A DNA stretch of 64,000 nt from Erysipelotrichaceae bacterium OttesenSCG-928-M19. Its GTDB lineage: Bacteria; Bacillota_I; Bacilli_A; JAJDGJ01. Positions 50,385-59,656 of this stretch are shown here, one piece after another (position 1 is the first letter of the stretch; every line of letters begins with the position of its first letter). The stretch lies in assembly GCA_030265585.1 (NCBI GenBank), contig JAJDGJ010000002.1, positions 1 to 64,000 on the forward strand, read 5' to 3'. Below the pieces are notes generated by a model. The model ran no database searches. It was not told the DNA's origin and worked only from the letters and a program-made list of their open reading frames with translations. Both the position numbers and the translations under genes were made by a program.

Positions 50385-50873
50385 ATGAATAAAATTTTAG
50401 TTATTGCGGGAAGTAATGGTTCTCATTCAATCAATCAATGGTTTGCTAAAAGATTAGCTGAACATCCACAAGTTGATTACTTAGATACTAGAGAACTTAA
50501 TGCTCCTTACTATAATATGGATATCGAAGAAAGTACTGGTTACCCTCAAGAAATTATTACTTTATATGATAAGATTCATGATTATGGTAAGTTAATAATT
50601 GTTTCACCTGAATACAATGGTTATACACCACCATTTTTAAAAAGTATTACTGATTGGCTATCACGCTATGAAAGATTTTATCTTGATGGCATCGATGTTG
50701 TTATTGTTGCAGTCAGTCCTGGTCAAAAAGGTGGAGCTAGTGTTAGGGAAATGCTTACTACAATGTTAAGCTTTACCAATGCAAATATCTTAGGTAGTAA
50801 AGGGATTCCAAACTTTTTAGAAACGAATGATTATAGTAGTGAAGTAGAAGAAATAGTAAATTTATTTAAATAA
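50385..50873 (+). CDS. NADPH-dependent FMN reductase family
   Basis: ILVIAGSNGSHSINQWFAKRL...IIVSPEYNGYTPPFLKSITDWLSR; ATG with AGGAGG. Confidence 0.9.
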   Translation: MNKILVIAGSNGSHSINQWFAKRLAEHPQVDYLDTRELNAPYYNMDIEESTGYPQEIITLYDKIHDYGKLIIVSPEYNGYTPPFLKSITDWLSRYERFYLDGIDVVIVAVSPGQKGGASVREMLTTMLSFTNANILGSKGIPNFLETNDYSSEVEEIVNLFK

Positions 50874-50886
50874 TAATTAAGCAGCA

Positions 50887-50918
50887 AAAAACATGATTTT
50901 AGCAAATCATGTTTTTTT
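50887..50918. terminator. bidirectional terminator
   Basis: AAAACATGATTT-TAGC-AAATCATGTTTTTT. Confidence 0.75.
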
Positions 50919-50928
50919 AGTAAGAATA

Positions 50929-52032
50929 CTATTTATTTAAATTTTTTAATTCAGCAATCATAAACTCGCCATCTTTTCTAATTAAGACATCATCAAAATA
51001 AATTTCTCCACCACCATATTCAGGTGTTTGGATACAAACTAAATCCCAATGAATAATTGAACTATTACCATTGTCAGCTTCATCATAGGCTTGACCTGGT
51101 GTTAGATGAAAACTACCATAAATCTTCTCATCAAATAAAATATCTCCCACAGGATGATTTATCTTTGGATTAATTCCAATCGCAAACTCACCAAAATATC
51201 GTGCTCCTTCATCACTGTTAAAGATGTCATTAATTTTATCATTGTTGATTTCTGAACTTGCTTCAATAATTTTTCCATTCTCAATAGTTAGTTTAACATT
51301 TTTAAACTCTACACCTTGAATACTAGAAATCGTATTATATTGAACAACACCATTAACACTATCTTTAATTGGTGCACTATAGACTTCACCATCAGGAACA
51401 TTGCGCTCTCCAGCACAGATGATAGCAGGGATATCTTTAATTGAGAAAGTTAAATCACTACCATTACCAACTATTCTAACTTTATCAGTTTTATCCATTA
51501 ATGCCTTTAAAGGTTTGGCATCCTGATACATTTTAGCATAATCCACTAACATAACATCATAGAAAAAATCTTGATAATCATCATAGCCCATTTTAGCGCT
51601 GTTAGCATAATAATTAGTCGGATAATTTAAAAGTACCCACTTTCGTTGATTAACTCGAATATTTTGAGCTTCTTTATTAGCTGCCATAATCTCAGCAATA
51701 ATATCCTGAGAAACGTTTTTCAGCTCATAATCATTAGACTTACCTCTAATTGAAATTAAAGCATCCATATCTTTAGTCTTTTCTAATTCCCATTTCGCTT
51801 TATATTCTCTTGCTTTTTTAGTTGAATTTAAATATTCCAAAGCTTGAACTTCACCATCAACAAATTCAACAGAGGCAATAGCCTTCTTTTTAGTAATTTC
51901 CTTAACTAACTCTTTCACTAATGGTTTTGATGCAAAATCATGAGCTACAATTCTTATTATTTCTCCTTCTTGAACATCAATTGAATAATCCACTAGTTGA
52001 AAAGCTAGATCATTTATTCTTTTATCAAACAT
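50929..52032 (-). CDS. aminopeptidase (M29 thermophilic aminopeptidase family)
   Basis: DKTDKVRIVGNGSDLTFSI, AGERNVPDGEVYSAP, GARYFGEFAIGINPKI, GSFHLTPGQAYDE, IHWDLVCI. Confidence 0.93.
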   Translation of the reverse strand: MFDKRINDLAFQLVDYSIDVQEGEIIRIVAHDFASKPLVKELVKEITKKKAIASVEFVDGEVQALEYLNSTKKAREYKAKWELEKTKDMDALISIRGKSNDYELKNVSQDIIAEIMAANKEAQNIRVNQRKWVLLNYPTNYYANSAKMGYDDYQDFFYDVMLVDYAKMYQDAKPLKALMDKTDKVRIVGNGSDLTFSIKDIPAIICAGERNVPDGEVYSAPIKDSVNGVVQYNTISSIQGVEFKNVKLTIENGKIIEASSEINNDKINDIFNSDEGARYFGEFAIGINPKINHPVGDILFDEKIYGSFHLTPGQAYDEADNGNSSIIHWDLVCIQTPEYGGGEIYFDDVLIRKDGEFMIAELKNLNK

Positions 52033-52055
52033 TTTATAACCTCCTGTACTTAAAG

Positions 52056-52081
52056 AAATATGTTAGTTTCCTAACATATTT
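52056..52081 (-). promoter_or_regulatory. 5'-terminal mRNA hairpin, 11-bp stem with GAAA tetraloop
   Basis: AAATATGTTAG GAAA CTAACATATTT, starting near the predicted +1 (TATAAT at 52092-52087). Confidence 0.65.
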
Positions 52082-52148
52082 ACTCTATTATAATCTATTT
52101 TAAGTTTTTTAGCGTTCTTTTCAGTCTCAATTTCTTAATTAGAACACA

Positions 52149-53264
52149 TTAATTAAAGTCTTTCTTAAATGGTAATGTAATTGTAAAAGTAGATCCCTGA
52201 TTAGTTGTACTAGCTACTTCTATAGTTCCATCTACTTTTTTTAGTAATGATTTAACAATACTTAAGCCTAATCCATAACCACCCGTATCACGGTTTCTTG
52301 ATTTATCTATACGATAGAATCTCTCAAAAATACTGTCTAATTCTTCTGGTGCAATTCCAACCCCAGTATCAACAATAGCAATCTTAATATTATCATTTTC
52401 TATAAAGGAACTGACTGTTATGTAGCCTTTCTCAGTAAATTTTAAAGCATTGTTAATTAAATTAATAATAATTTGTTTAATGATTTCCTTATCACTAATA
52501 AACTCCTCTTCAAGGTAATTACTGAATGTTAAAGTGAGATGTAAATCTTTATGGTCATAGATTGCTTTTAATTCCTCAAAAACATCATCCATTCTAATGA
52601 TTTCAAGATTTAGAGATATATCTATTGAAGAAGTTAAATTATTAATTAAACTATCCAGTCTCTTTGTCTCACTCTTTATTGTTTTTATAACTCTCTTTTG
52701 ATCCTCTAGTGAGTTTACCTTATCCTTACTTAATAAATCACTTAAACCAACAATAGCTGTAATTGGTGTCTTTAGTTCATGTTTAATATCATCAATAAAA
52801 TTATCTTGTTGTACTTTAATTTCTTTTAAAAGACTAACATCAATATATTGAACGATAGTCCCACTAAAATAATCATTGCTAAATATTTTTAAAATAACTT
52901 GATATGGCTTTTCATTAATAGTAGTTTCTAAATGTTTTTCGTTTTGTTTACTTGTCATAAACATCGTTAAATAATTATCATCTAACAACATATTTCTCAA
53001 TGAAGCTACATCGTATAATTGTTCAAGCGCTTGATTGTAAATCATCTTTTCATCACTGAAAATAATTAATATTGGTTGCTTAATATCATTAATTAACATC
53101 GTAAGCGAGTTAAGTAAATTTGTTCTGTTTTTCTCCTTATTATAATGTTGTAACCTTATTATTCTTTTATTAGTTAAATAACGCGCTAATAAAACAATAA
53201 AAATTATAACAATAATATTAATTATAATTAGTACAGTGAAATTAACCTTCATCAACAAATACAT
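52149..53264 (-). CDS. phoR: PhoR-like sensor histidine kinase
   Basis: DDIKHELKTPITAIVGLSDLL, NLINNALKFTEKGYI, DTGVGIAPEELDSIFERFYR; next to pst/phoU. Start at ATG inside RR 3' end. Confidence 0.9.
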   Translation of the reverse strand: MYLLMKVNFTVLIIINIIVIIFIVLLARYLTNKRIIRLQHYNKEKNRTNLLNSLTMLINDIKQPILIIFSDEKMIYNQALEQLYDVASLRNMLLDDNYLTMFMTSKQNEKHLETTINEKPYQVILKIFSNDYFSGTIVQYIDVSLLKEIKVQQDNFIDDIKHELKTPITAIVGLSDLLSKDKVNSLEDQKRVIKTIKSETKRLDSLINNLTSSIDISLNLEIIRMDDVFEELKAIYDHKDLHLTLTFSNYLEEEFISDKEIIKQIIINLINNALKFTEKGYITVSSFIENDNIKIAIVDTGVGIAPEELDSIFERFYRIDKSRNRDTGGYGLGLSIVKSLLKKVDGTIEVASTTNQGSTFTITLPFKKDFN

Positions 53265-53901
53265 ATCCAACACCTCTTTTAGCAATCAGTCTCTGCTTTA
53301 AATCAAGTTTCTTCTTAATTGAGGAGATATGGGCATCAATAACACGTAAATCAATATCATTATCAAAACCCCATATTTTTTCATTAATCGTATCGCGTGA
53401 AATAACAATGTTTTTATTTTCAATAAAATAAACAAGTAAATCAAATTCAATTTTTGTAAGATTAATTATTTCATTTTGTTTAGTTACCGCTCTTTTAGCA
53501 AGATTAACTTCAATATCATCAATGTAATAACTTTTAAGGTGTTTTCTTCTAAACTGTGCTTTAATTCTAGAGTTCAGTTCTCGTGAAGAAAAAGGTTTTG
53601 TTAGATAATCATCTGCACCAACATCCAAACCTTTAACAATATCCATCTCACTATCCTTAGCTGTCAACATGATAATCTTTAAATCTTGATTAGTTTTTCT
53701 TATTTCTTTAATAATTTCATAACCAGAAAGTGAGGGTAACATCCAATCAACAAGTGCTAAATCATAATAATTATCTTGAAGTAACTGTAAACCAACTAGA
53801 CCATCCCCGCACAATTCAACTTCATAATTACTACTTTTTAAATCAAACTCTAAAAGTAATTGTAAAGCACTCTCATCTTCAATCACTAAAATCTTTTCCA
53901 T
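53242..53901 (-). CDS. phoP: PhoP/PhoB-like OmpR-family response regulator
   Basis: ILVIEDESALQLLLEFDL, DLALVDWMLPSLSGYE, TKPFSSREL, RGVGYVFVDEG. Confidence 0.93.
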   Translation of the reverse strand: MEKILVIEDESALQLLLEFDLKSSNYEVELCGDGLVGLQLLQDNYYDLALVDWMLPSLSGYEIIKEIRKTNQDLKIIMLTAKDSEMDIVKGLDVGADDYLTKPFSSRELNSRIKAQFRRKHLKSYYIDDIEVNLAKRAVTKQNEIINLTKIEFDLLVYFIENKNIVISRDTINEKIWGFDNDIDLRVIDAHISSIKKKLDLKQRLIAKRGVGYVFVDEG

Positions 53902-54548
53902 TATAGTTCAACAAATTTACCGTTGCCAATAAAAATAGTTGCTTCACAAATATTAGCTAAATGACCACGTGATCTTTCTAAAGTTCTTAAAACACCCATT
54001 AATAACATATATGATTCAACATTATCATCTTTAATCAAACTAAATGGATTACTAGCAATTGTCTCGCGTAAAAGACCTCCTAATTGATTTTCACTTTGAA
54101 TAATTTCATAAGCATAATCAACATCTTGTCTTATAAAAGCTTCTCTAGCTTTCTCAAGTAAATCAATAACAATATTTGACATTTTTAGTGAGTTCTTTAA
54201 AAATGTTTCATTTAAAAAAGTTTCATCACAATTTAAGATGGCCGTTTTAGCAATCGTTTTAGCATAATCACCAATTCTTTCTAAATCATTAGCAACCTTA
54301 ATTATTGCAATTAATTTTCTTAAATCAGATGCTACTGGTTGATATTTAGCAATTGCTAACATGACATCATAATTGATTTGTTCTTCTAATTGATTAATAT
54401 GTTCATCACCATCCAAGACAATCAAAGCTTTTTTATTATCCTTTTGAATTAAGGCTTGAATAGCATGACGATGAGCTTGTGTTGTCTTTTCAAACATCTC
54501 ACTTAAAGAAACAATAATTCCATCTAATACTTCATCTAACATTATCAT
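53901..54548 (-). CDS. phoU: phosphate signalling protein PhoU
   Basis: VASDLRKLIAIIKVANDLERIGDYAKTIAK. Confidence 0.95.
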   Translation of the reverse strand: MIMLDEVLDGIIVSLSEMFEKTTQAHRHAIQALIQKDNKKALIVLDGDEHINQLEEQINYDVMLAIAKYQPVASDLRKLIAIIKVANDLERIGDYAKTIAKTAILNCDETFLNETFLKNSLKMSNIVIDLLEKAREAFIRQDVDYAYEIIQSENQLGGLLRETIASNPFSLIKDDNVESYMLLMGVLRTLERSRGHLANICEATIFIGNGKFVEL

Positions 54549-54559
54549 AGTTTTTCCTC

Positions 54560-55315
54560 CTAACCAAATCTTCCTGTAACATAATCTTCTGTTTGTTGTT
54601 GAGCAGGATTTGAGAAAATAATATCAGTCAAATCATATTCAACTATTTCGCCCATTAAAAAGAAGGCTGTATAATCACTAATACGAGCAGCTTGCTGCAT
54701 TGAATGTGTCACAATGACTATTGTATAATTATTCTTTAATGTTTCCATCAATTCTTCAATTTTTTTAGTTGAAATCGGATCAAGTGCTGAAGTCGGTTCA
54801 TCCATTAAAATAACATCTGGATCCATTGCAATCGTTCTAGCAATACAAAGTCGTTGTTGTTGTCCTCCTGATAAGGAGAGAGCACTGGTATTTAAGCGGT
54901 CTTTAACTTCATCCCATAAAGCAGCTTTCTTTAAACTATCTTCTACTAGCTCATCTAAAATTGCTTTATCAGTTAAACCTTGGCACTTTGGCCCATAGAT
55001 AACATTTTCATAAATACTCATTGGGAAAGGATTAGGTTTTTGAAAAACCATCCCAACTTTCTTTCGTAATTCAATGACATTATATTTTTCTACATTTATA
55101 TTATCATTATCATAAATGATTTGTCCAGTAATCGTACAATTTTCAATTAAATCATTCATGCGATTTAAGCAGCGTAGAAATGTTGATTTACCACATCCTG
55201 AAGGACCAATTAAAGCTGTTACCTTATTCTTTTTTAAAGCGATATCCATATTTTTTAAAGCATGATTCTTGCCATAATATAAATTCAAATCTCTAATTGT
55301 AAAAATATCTTCCAT
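54560..55315 (-). CDS. pstB: phosphate ABC transporter ATPase PstB
   Basis: [31 protein letters not shown]. Confidence 0.97.
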   Translation of the reverse strand: MEDIFTIRDLNLYYGKNHALKNMDIALKKNKVTALIGPSGCGKSTFLRCLNRMNDLIENCTITGQIIYDNDNINVEKYNVIELRKKVGMVFQKPNPFPMSIYENVIYGPKCQGLTDKAILDELVEDSLKKAALWDEVKDRLNTSALSLSGGQQQRLCIARTIAMDPDVILMDEPTSALDPISTKKIEELMETLKNNYTIVIVTHSMQQAARISDYTAFFLMGEIVEYDLTDIIFSNPAQQQTEDYVTGRFG

Positions 55316-55316
55316 T

Positions 55317-56138
55317 TTAATAACCTCTTTTCTTCTTAAAGTATTTTTCAACAAACTTAACTAACACATTTAAGATAATAACAATTAATAATAATATTAA
55401 GGCTAAAGAATAGGCCTCTTGAATACCACCTTGAGCATATGTTGGTTCTTGAAGGATTAAATATAAGTGAGTTGCAAGTGTTGCTGATGGTTCAAAGATT
55501 GATGTTGGAAAACCATTTAAAGTACCAATAACAAACATGATAGCTGCTGTTTCACCAATAATACGACCAATTGATAGGATTACTCCATTAATGATACCAT
55601 CTAAACAAAAGGGAACAACAACCTTAGTTACTGTATCATATTTAGTAGCACCTAAAGCTAAACTGGCTTCTATTTGAGAGCGCTCAATAGTTTTTATTGC
55701 TTCCTCAGTATTCTTAATTAAAACTGGTAAAATAACAATAGCCATGGCAAGACCAGCAGCAAAGATTGAACGATTTAGACCAAAATAATAAATAAAGAAT
55801 GATAAGGCAAATAGGCCATAAATGATTGAAGGGATTCCTGTTAAGCTATCAATTGAAAAACGAATTAGACTAATTATGCGTCCTTGCTTTGCATACATTT
55901 GCATATAAATAGCACTAAAGATTCCTAATGGTATGGCAACAATCAAAGCAATACCAATTAACATCAATGTGGATACAATTAAGGGATTTGAGGAAATTAG
56001 TAAGTCTAAATTTAATTGAGCTAAACCTTCTAAAACGATGTATCCAATAATTAAAGCAATAAAGGCAATTAATAGTATTAGCGATAAATACATAGCGTAT
56101 TTTACAAAGTTAATACCAAATTTATGATTAAGCATCAC
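55317..56138 (-). CDS. pstA: phosphate ABC transporter permease PstA
   Basis: [47 protein letters not shown]. Confidence 0.96.
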   Translation of the reverse strand: MMLNHKFGINFVKYAMYLSLILLIAFIALIIGYIVLEGLAQLNLDLLISSNPLIVSTLMLIGIALIVAIPLGIFSAIYMQMYAKQGRIISLIRFSIDSLTGIPSIIYGLFALSFFIYYFGLNRSIFAAGLAMAIVILPVLIKNTEEAIKTIERSQIEASLALGATKYDTVTKVVVPFCLDGIINGVILSIGRIIGETAAIMFVIGTLNGFPTSIFEPSATLATHLYLILQEPTYAQGGIQEAYSLALILLLIVIILNVLVKFVEKYFKKKRGY

Positions 56139-57024
56139 TAGTCCCTCCTCTTTTAATTACTACTAATAAAATATAATTTAAAATCATAATCAAGATAAAT
56201 AAAATAATTCCTGTTGCATAAAGTGCACTTTGATGTAAACCACTAGCATAAGCCATCTCAGTTGCAATATTTGATGTCAGAGTACGAACTGGTTCTAATA
56301 AATTTCCTGGGAAATTGATAGCATTACCTGATACTAACATAACAGCCATTGTCTCACCAATAACCTTACCAGCTCCAAGTACAATTGCAGACATAATTCC
56401 TAAACGAGCCGCTCGAAGATCAACCTTAAAGATAGTTTGAATTGTATTAGCTCCTAGAGCATATGAGGCTTCATCATATGATTTGTTGATGGCATCTAAG
56501 GAAGTTACTGAAACAGTAATAATAGTTGGCAAAGACATTAAGGCTAAGACTGCAATTGCTGCTAACATACTATTTCCCGAAACTCCCTCAATATATTTTC
56601 CATTATCATAAATTATTTTAACTAAAGTTTTTAAAATAAAGAAACCATAAATAACAGAAGGAATTCCTGCTAAAATTTCCACAAAAAACATTATTGTCTT
56701 CTTTATTTTTTTGGGTGCCATTTTTGATAAATACGCTGCACTTAAAACCCCAATAGGTATCGCAATTAATAAAGAAAGTAACGTTGAGATAATGGTTGCT
56801 AGGACCATGTATAGTAAACCAAATTGAGGATCAGTGGCATTTGGTGACCATTCTTTATTAAGAATCATCTCAAAGAAACCATATTCTTTTAGTGCTGGAA
56901 ATCCAGAAGCAAAGATAAAGATGATAATGATAAAAAGAATCAAACCTGAGAAAATAACACTTAAACGATAAAGAGATTCAAATAATAAGCGTTTCTTCTC
57001 TGATTTTTTAGTCTTGGCTAACAT
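56128..57024 (-). CDS. pstC: phosphate ABC transporter permease PstC
   Basis: LSKMAPKKIKKTIMFFVEILAGIPSVIYGFF; ATG at 57024 with GGAGGGATT upstream. Confidence 0.95.
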   Translation of the reverse strand: MLAKTKKSEKKRLLFESLYRLSVIFSGLILFIIIIFIFASGFPALKEYGFFEMILNKEWSPNATDPQFGLLYMVLATIISTLLSLLIAIPIGVLSAAYLSKMAPKKIKKTIMFFVEILAGIPSVIYGFFILKTLVKIIYDNGKYIEGVSGNSMLAAIAVLALMSLPTIITVSVTSLDAINKSYDEASYALGANTIQTIFKVDLRAARLGIMSAIVLGAGKVIGETMAVMLVSGNAINFPGNLLEPVRTLTSNIATEMAYASGLHQSALYATGIILFILIMILNYILLVVIKRGGTSDA

Positions 57025-57823
57025 TAATGAATCCCTCCTCAGCAATAATTTCATGACCTTTTTCACTATGAATAAACTCTATGAAGGCTTTAGTTTTGTC
57101 ATCGGCATTTTTAGTAACAATATTAAAATTTCTTGTTAGAAGATATTTATTTCTTAGAACATTTCTTTTTGTTGGTTCAATATTATTAATTGAAATAGTC
57201 TTAGTGTTTTCAGTAATAGAACCTAATGATAAATAACCAATTGCTCCTTCTTTTTGTTGCACATTTTCTATAACTGCACCTGTTGAATTGACAATAATAG
57301 CCTTAGCATTAGTATTGCTACTCTTGTCTTCATTCAACAAACCTGTTATCTCTTCAAAAGCATTCCTTGTACCACTACCATATTCTCGGGATACAATCAC
57401 TATGCCAAGGTTTTTGCCACCAACTTCAGACCAGTTTTTTATTTTACCTGAATAAATATCACATAATTCTTGTTGGCTTAAATTAGTAACCTGATTATCC
57501 TTATTTACTATAACAGCCATAGCATCAATAGCAATGACTTCACTTTTCAATCCTAAAGCTAGTTCATCCTTTTCGACTTCTCTTGAAACCATACCAATAT
57601 TTGCTAGATTTTCACTTGCTGCCTTAATTCCTGCTGAGGATCCATCAGCATTAATATTGATTTTTTGATTAGTATCTTTTTGATACTGCTCAACTAATTT
57701 ATTCATTAAAGGAGCAACTGATGTTGATCCTGATATTTCTAAATCTTTGCTTTGCGAACAGCTACACAAAAAAAAGAAACAGCCTATTAAGATTAATTGT
57801 TTGTATTTTCTCACAACTATCAT
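57008..57823 (-). CDS. pstS: phosphate-binding lipoprotein PstS (copy 1)
   Basis: Lipobox FLCSCSQ; EISGSTSVAPLMNKLVEQYQ...NADGSSAGIKA...REYGSGTRNAFEE. Confidence 0.95.
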   Translation of the reverse strand: MIVVRKYKQLILIGCFFFLCSCSQSKDLEISGSTSVAPLMNKLVEQYQKDTNQKININADGSSAGIKAASENLANIGMVSREVEKDELALGLKSEVIAIDAMAVIVNKDNQVTNLSQQELCDIYSGKIKNWSEVGGKNLGIVIVSREYGSGTRNAFEEITGLLNEDKSSNTNAKAIIVNSTGAVIENVQQKEGAIGYLSLGSITENTKTISINNIEPTKRNVLRNKYLLTRNFNIVTKNADDKTKAFIEFIHSEKGHEIIAEEGFINVSQD

Positions 57824-57850
57824 CCTTTCGCTTTAAGTATAGCGTTATAG

Positions 57851-57890
57851 TATTAAGGAAATATTGTAGAAATGTTAAAAAAACGTTAAC
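57851..57890 (-). promoter_or_regulatory. PhoP-box-like promoter of pstS copy 1
   Basis: TTAACG (57890-57885)-N5-TTAACA (57879-57874)-N17-TAATAC (57856-57851). Confidence 0.7.
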
Positions 57891-57924
57891 AAAGCACTAC
57901 AAATTTTCATTGAATTTAAAAACC

Positions 57925-57946
57925 ATGATTTCACTTGAAATCATGA
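57925..57946 (-). terminator. terminator of pstS copy 2
   Basis: CATGATTTCA-AG-TGAAATCATG then GTTTTTAAAT on minus strand. Confidence 0.8.
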
Positions 57947-57976
57947 CCACAAATAATCTTTTCTATAAAGTTTTTC

Positions 57977-58795
57977 TTATTTACTAACGACAATATAACC
58001 TTCATCAGTAATTACTTTTTGTCCTTCACTAGAACTAATAAACTCAAGGAATGCTTTAGTATCTTCATTTATTTCTTTAGTAACAAGATTAAAGTTTCTT
58101 GTTAAAAGATACTTATTTGCTTTTACGTTTTCTTCACTTGGTTCAATACCATTTAGTGATAAGACTTTGATACTTTCATCAACAGAACCTAATGAAATAT
58201 AGCCGATAGCACCTTCTTTTTGTTTAACATTTTCTATTACTGCTCCTGTTGAATTAGCTACGATAGCTTTTGATGACACTTTACTGCTTTTATCTTCATT
58301 TAATAAAGACATTGTTTCTTCAAAGGCATCTCGAGTACCACTACCAGTTTCACGTGTAGTAAGTTCAATTGGTAGATCCTTACCACCTATTTGCGAATAA
58401 TTAGTAATTTTTCCAGCATAAATATCATGTAATTGTTCCTTAGTTAAATTAGTTATAGCACTATCCTTATTAACAATTACAGCAATCGCATCAATTGCAA
58501 TAACATCACATGATAATCCCAATGCTAGTTCATCATCCTCAACCTCACGAGAGACCATCCCAATATCAGATATCCCCTCACTTGCTGCTTTGATACCAGC
58601 TGATGAGCCATCAGCATTAATATTAATTTTAATTGACCCCTTATTCTGGTATTCTTCTACTAGTTTAGTCATTAAAGGTGCGATTGAAGTTGATCCAGAT
58701 ATTTCAATTTTACCACCATCATCCTTTCCTGAACAACCACTTAAAATTAATAATCCAAATAACATTACAAATGATAATACTTTAATTTTTTTCAT
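57977..58795 (-). CDS. pstS: phosphate-binding lipoprotein PstS (copy 2)
   Basis: Lipobox LILSGCSGK; EISGSTSIAPLMTKLVEEYQ; close paralog of copy 1. Confidence 0.95.
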   Translation of the reverse strand: MKKIKVLSFVMLFGLLILSGCSGKDDGGKIEISGSTSIAPLMTKLVEEYQNKGSIKININADGSSAGIKAASEGISDIGMVSREVEDDELALGLSCDVIAIDAIAVIVNKDSAITNLTKEQLHDIYAGKITNYSQIGGKDLPIELTTRETGSGTRDAFEETMSLLNEDKSSKVSSKAIVANSTGAVIENVKQKEGAIGYISLGSVDESIKVLSLNGIEPSEENVKANKYLLTRNFNLVTKEINEDTKAFLEFISSSEGQKVITDEGYIVVSK

Positions 58796-58833
58796 ATATC
58801 TTCCATCCTTTCACCAATAATTCTACTTACTAA

Positions 58834-58873
58834 TTATTACTGAAAAATAAAGAAATTGTTAAAATTGCGTTAA
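58834..58873 (-). promoter_or_regulatory. PhoP-box-like promoter of pstS copy 2
   Basis: TTAACG (58873-58868)-N5-TTAACA (58862-58857)-N17-TAATAA (58839-58834). Confidence 0.7.
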
Positions 58874-58922
58874 AATAAAAAGTTAACCATAGTTAACTTT
58901 CAATTTTTACTCTTTAAATATT

Positions 58923-59636
58923 TTATTTATTATTGCTATCAAGGAAATTCATTGGCTTAATTCCTCTAATATAATAAAGGAATGGTGTATCAACAATTGA
59001 TGTGAAAACATAAAGAATGAAAGTACTTATAATAACATCAATTAAAACAGCATCTGTAAAAACTCCATAGAAGGCAATAATATTAAAAAGGACAGCATTA
59101 AAGAACTGTGCAAAGATAGTTGAAAAATTATTTCGTACCCATAAGAATTTTCTTTCATCCTTGTTTATTTTTTTGGTGAAATTCCAAATTAAATAATATG
59201 CTCTAACATCAATTAATTGAACAATCACATAACTAACTAAATTTGCTAAAATAATTCGTGGTGTATAGCTAAATATTTTTTCAAAGTGAGGCATAAACTC
59301 ATCGCTTTGAGCTGGTGTAAATAACATCCAAAATTGGACAATTAAAACAAAGATAATACCAACTAAAAAACTTAAGAGAATTGTCATATCAGCATCCTTT
59401 TTACTGTACCTTTCACAAAGTAAATCAGTAACTAGAAAAGATGATGCAAAACAAACACTTCCTAGAGTCATACTAACACCAAAGGCTTCCACCAATACAA
59501 TTACTCCAATACTTGAGGCGATAATAGCAATACAATTCCAAACCAAAAGTCCTTTCTTTCCAAAAAGATAGAAAAGAAGGATAACGGCTCCAAAAAAGAG
59601 AAAGATACTAATTAATAATAAAATTTCTGTGCTCAT
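58923..59636 (-). CDS. queuosine precursor transporter, YhhQ family
   Basis: LVEAFGVSMTLGSVCFASSFLVTDLLCERYSKKDA, LANLVSYVIVQLIDVRAYYLI. Confidence 0.92.
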   Translation of the reverse strand: MSTEILLLISIFLFFGAVILLFYLFGKKGLLVWNCIAIIASSIGVIVLVEAFGVSMTLGSVCFASSFLVTDLLCERYSKKDADMTILLSFLVGIIFVLIVQFWMLFTPAQSDEFMPHFEKIFSYTPRIILANLVSYVIVQLIDVRAYYLIWNFTKKINKDERKFLWVRNNFSTIFAQFFNAVLFNIIAFYGVFTDAVLIDVIISTFILYVFTSIVDTPFLYYIRGIKPMNFLDSNNK

Positions 59637-59656
59637 TTATTCACCTCAAATAATTG

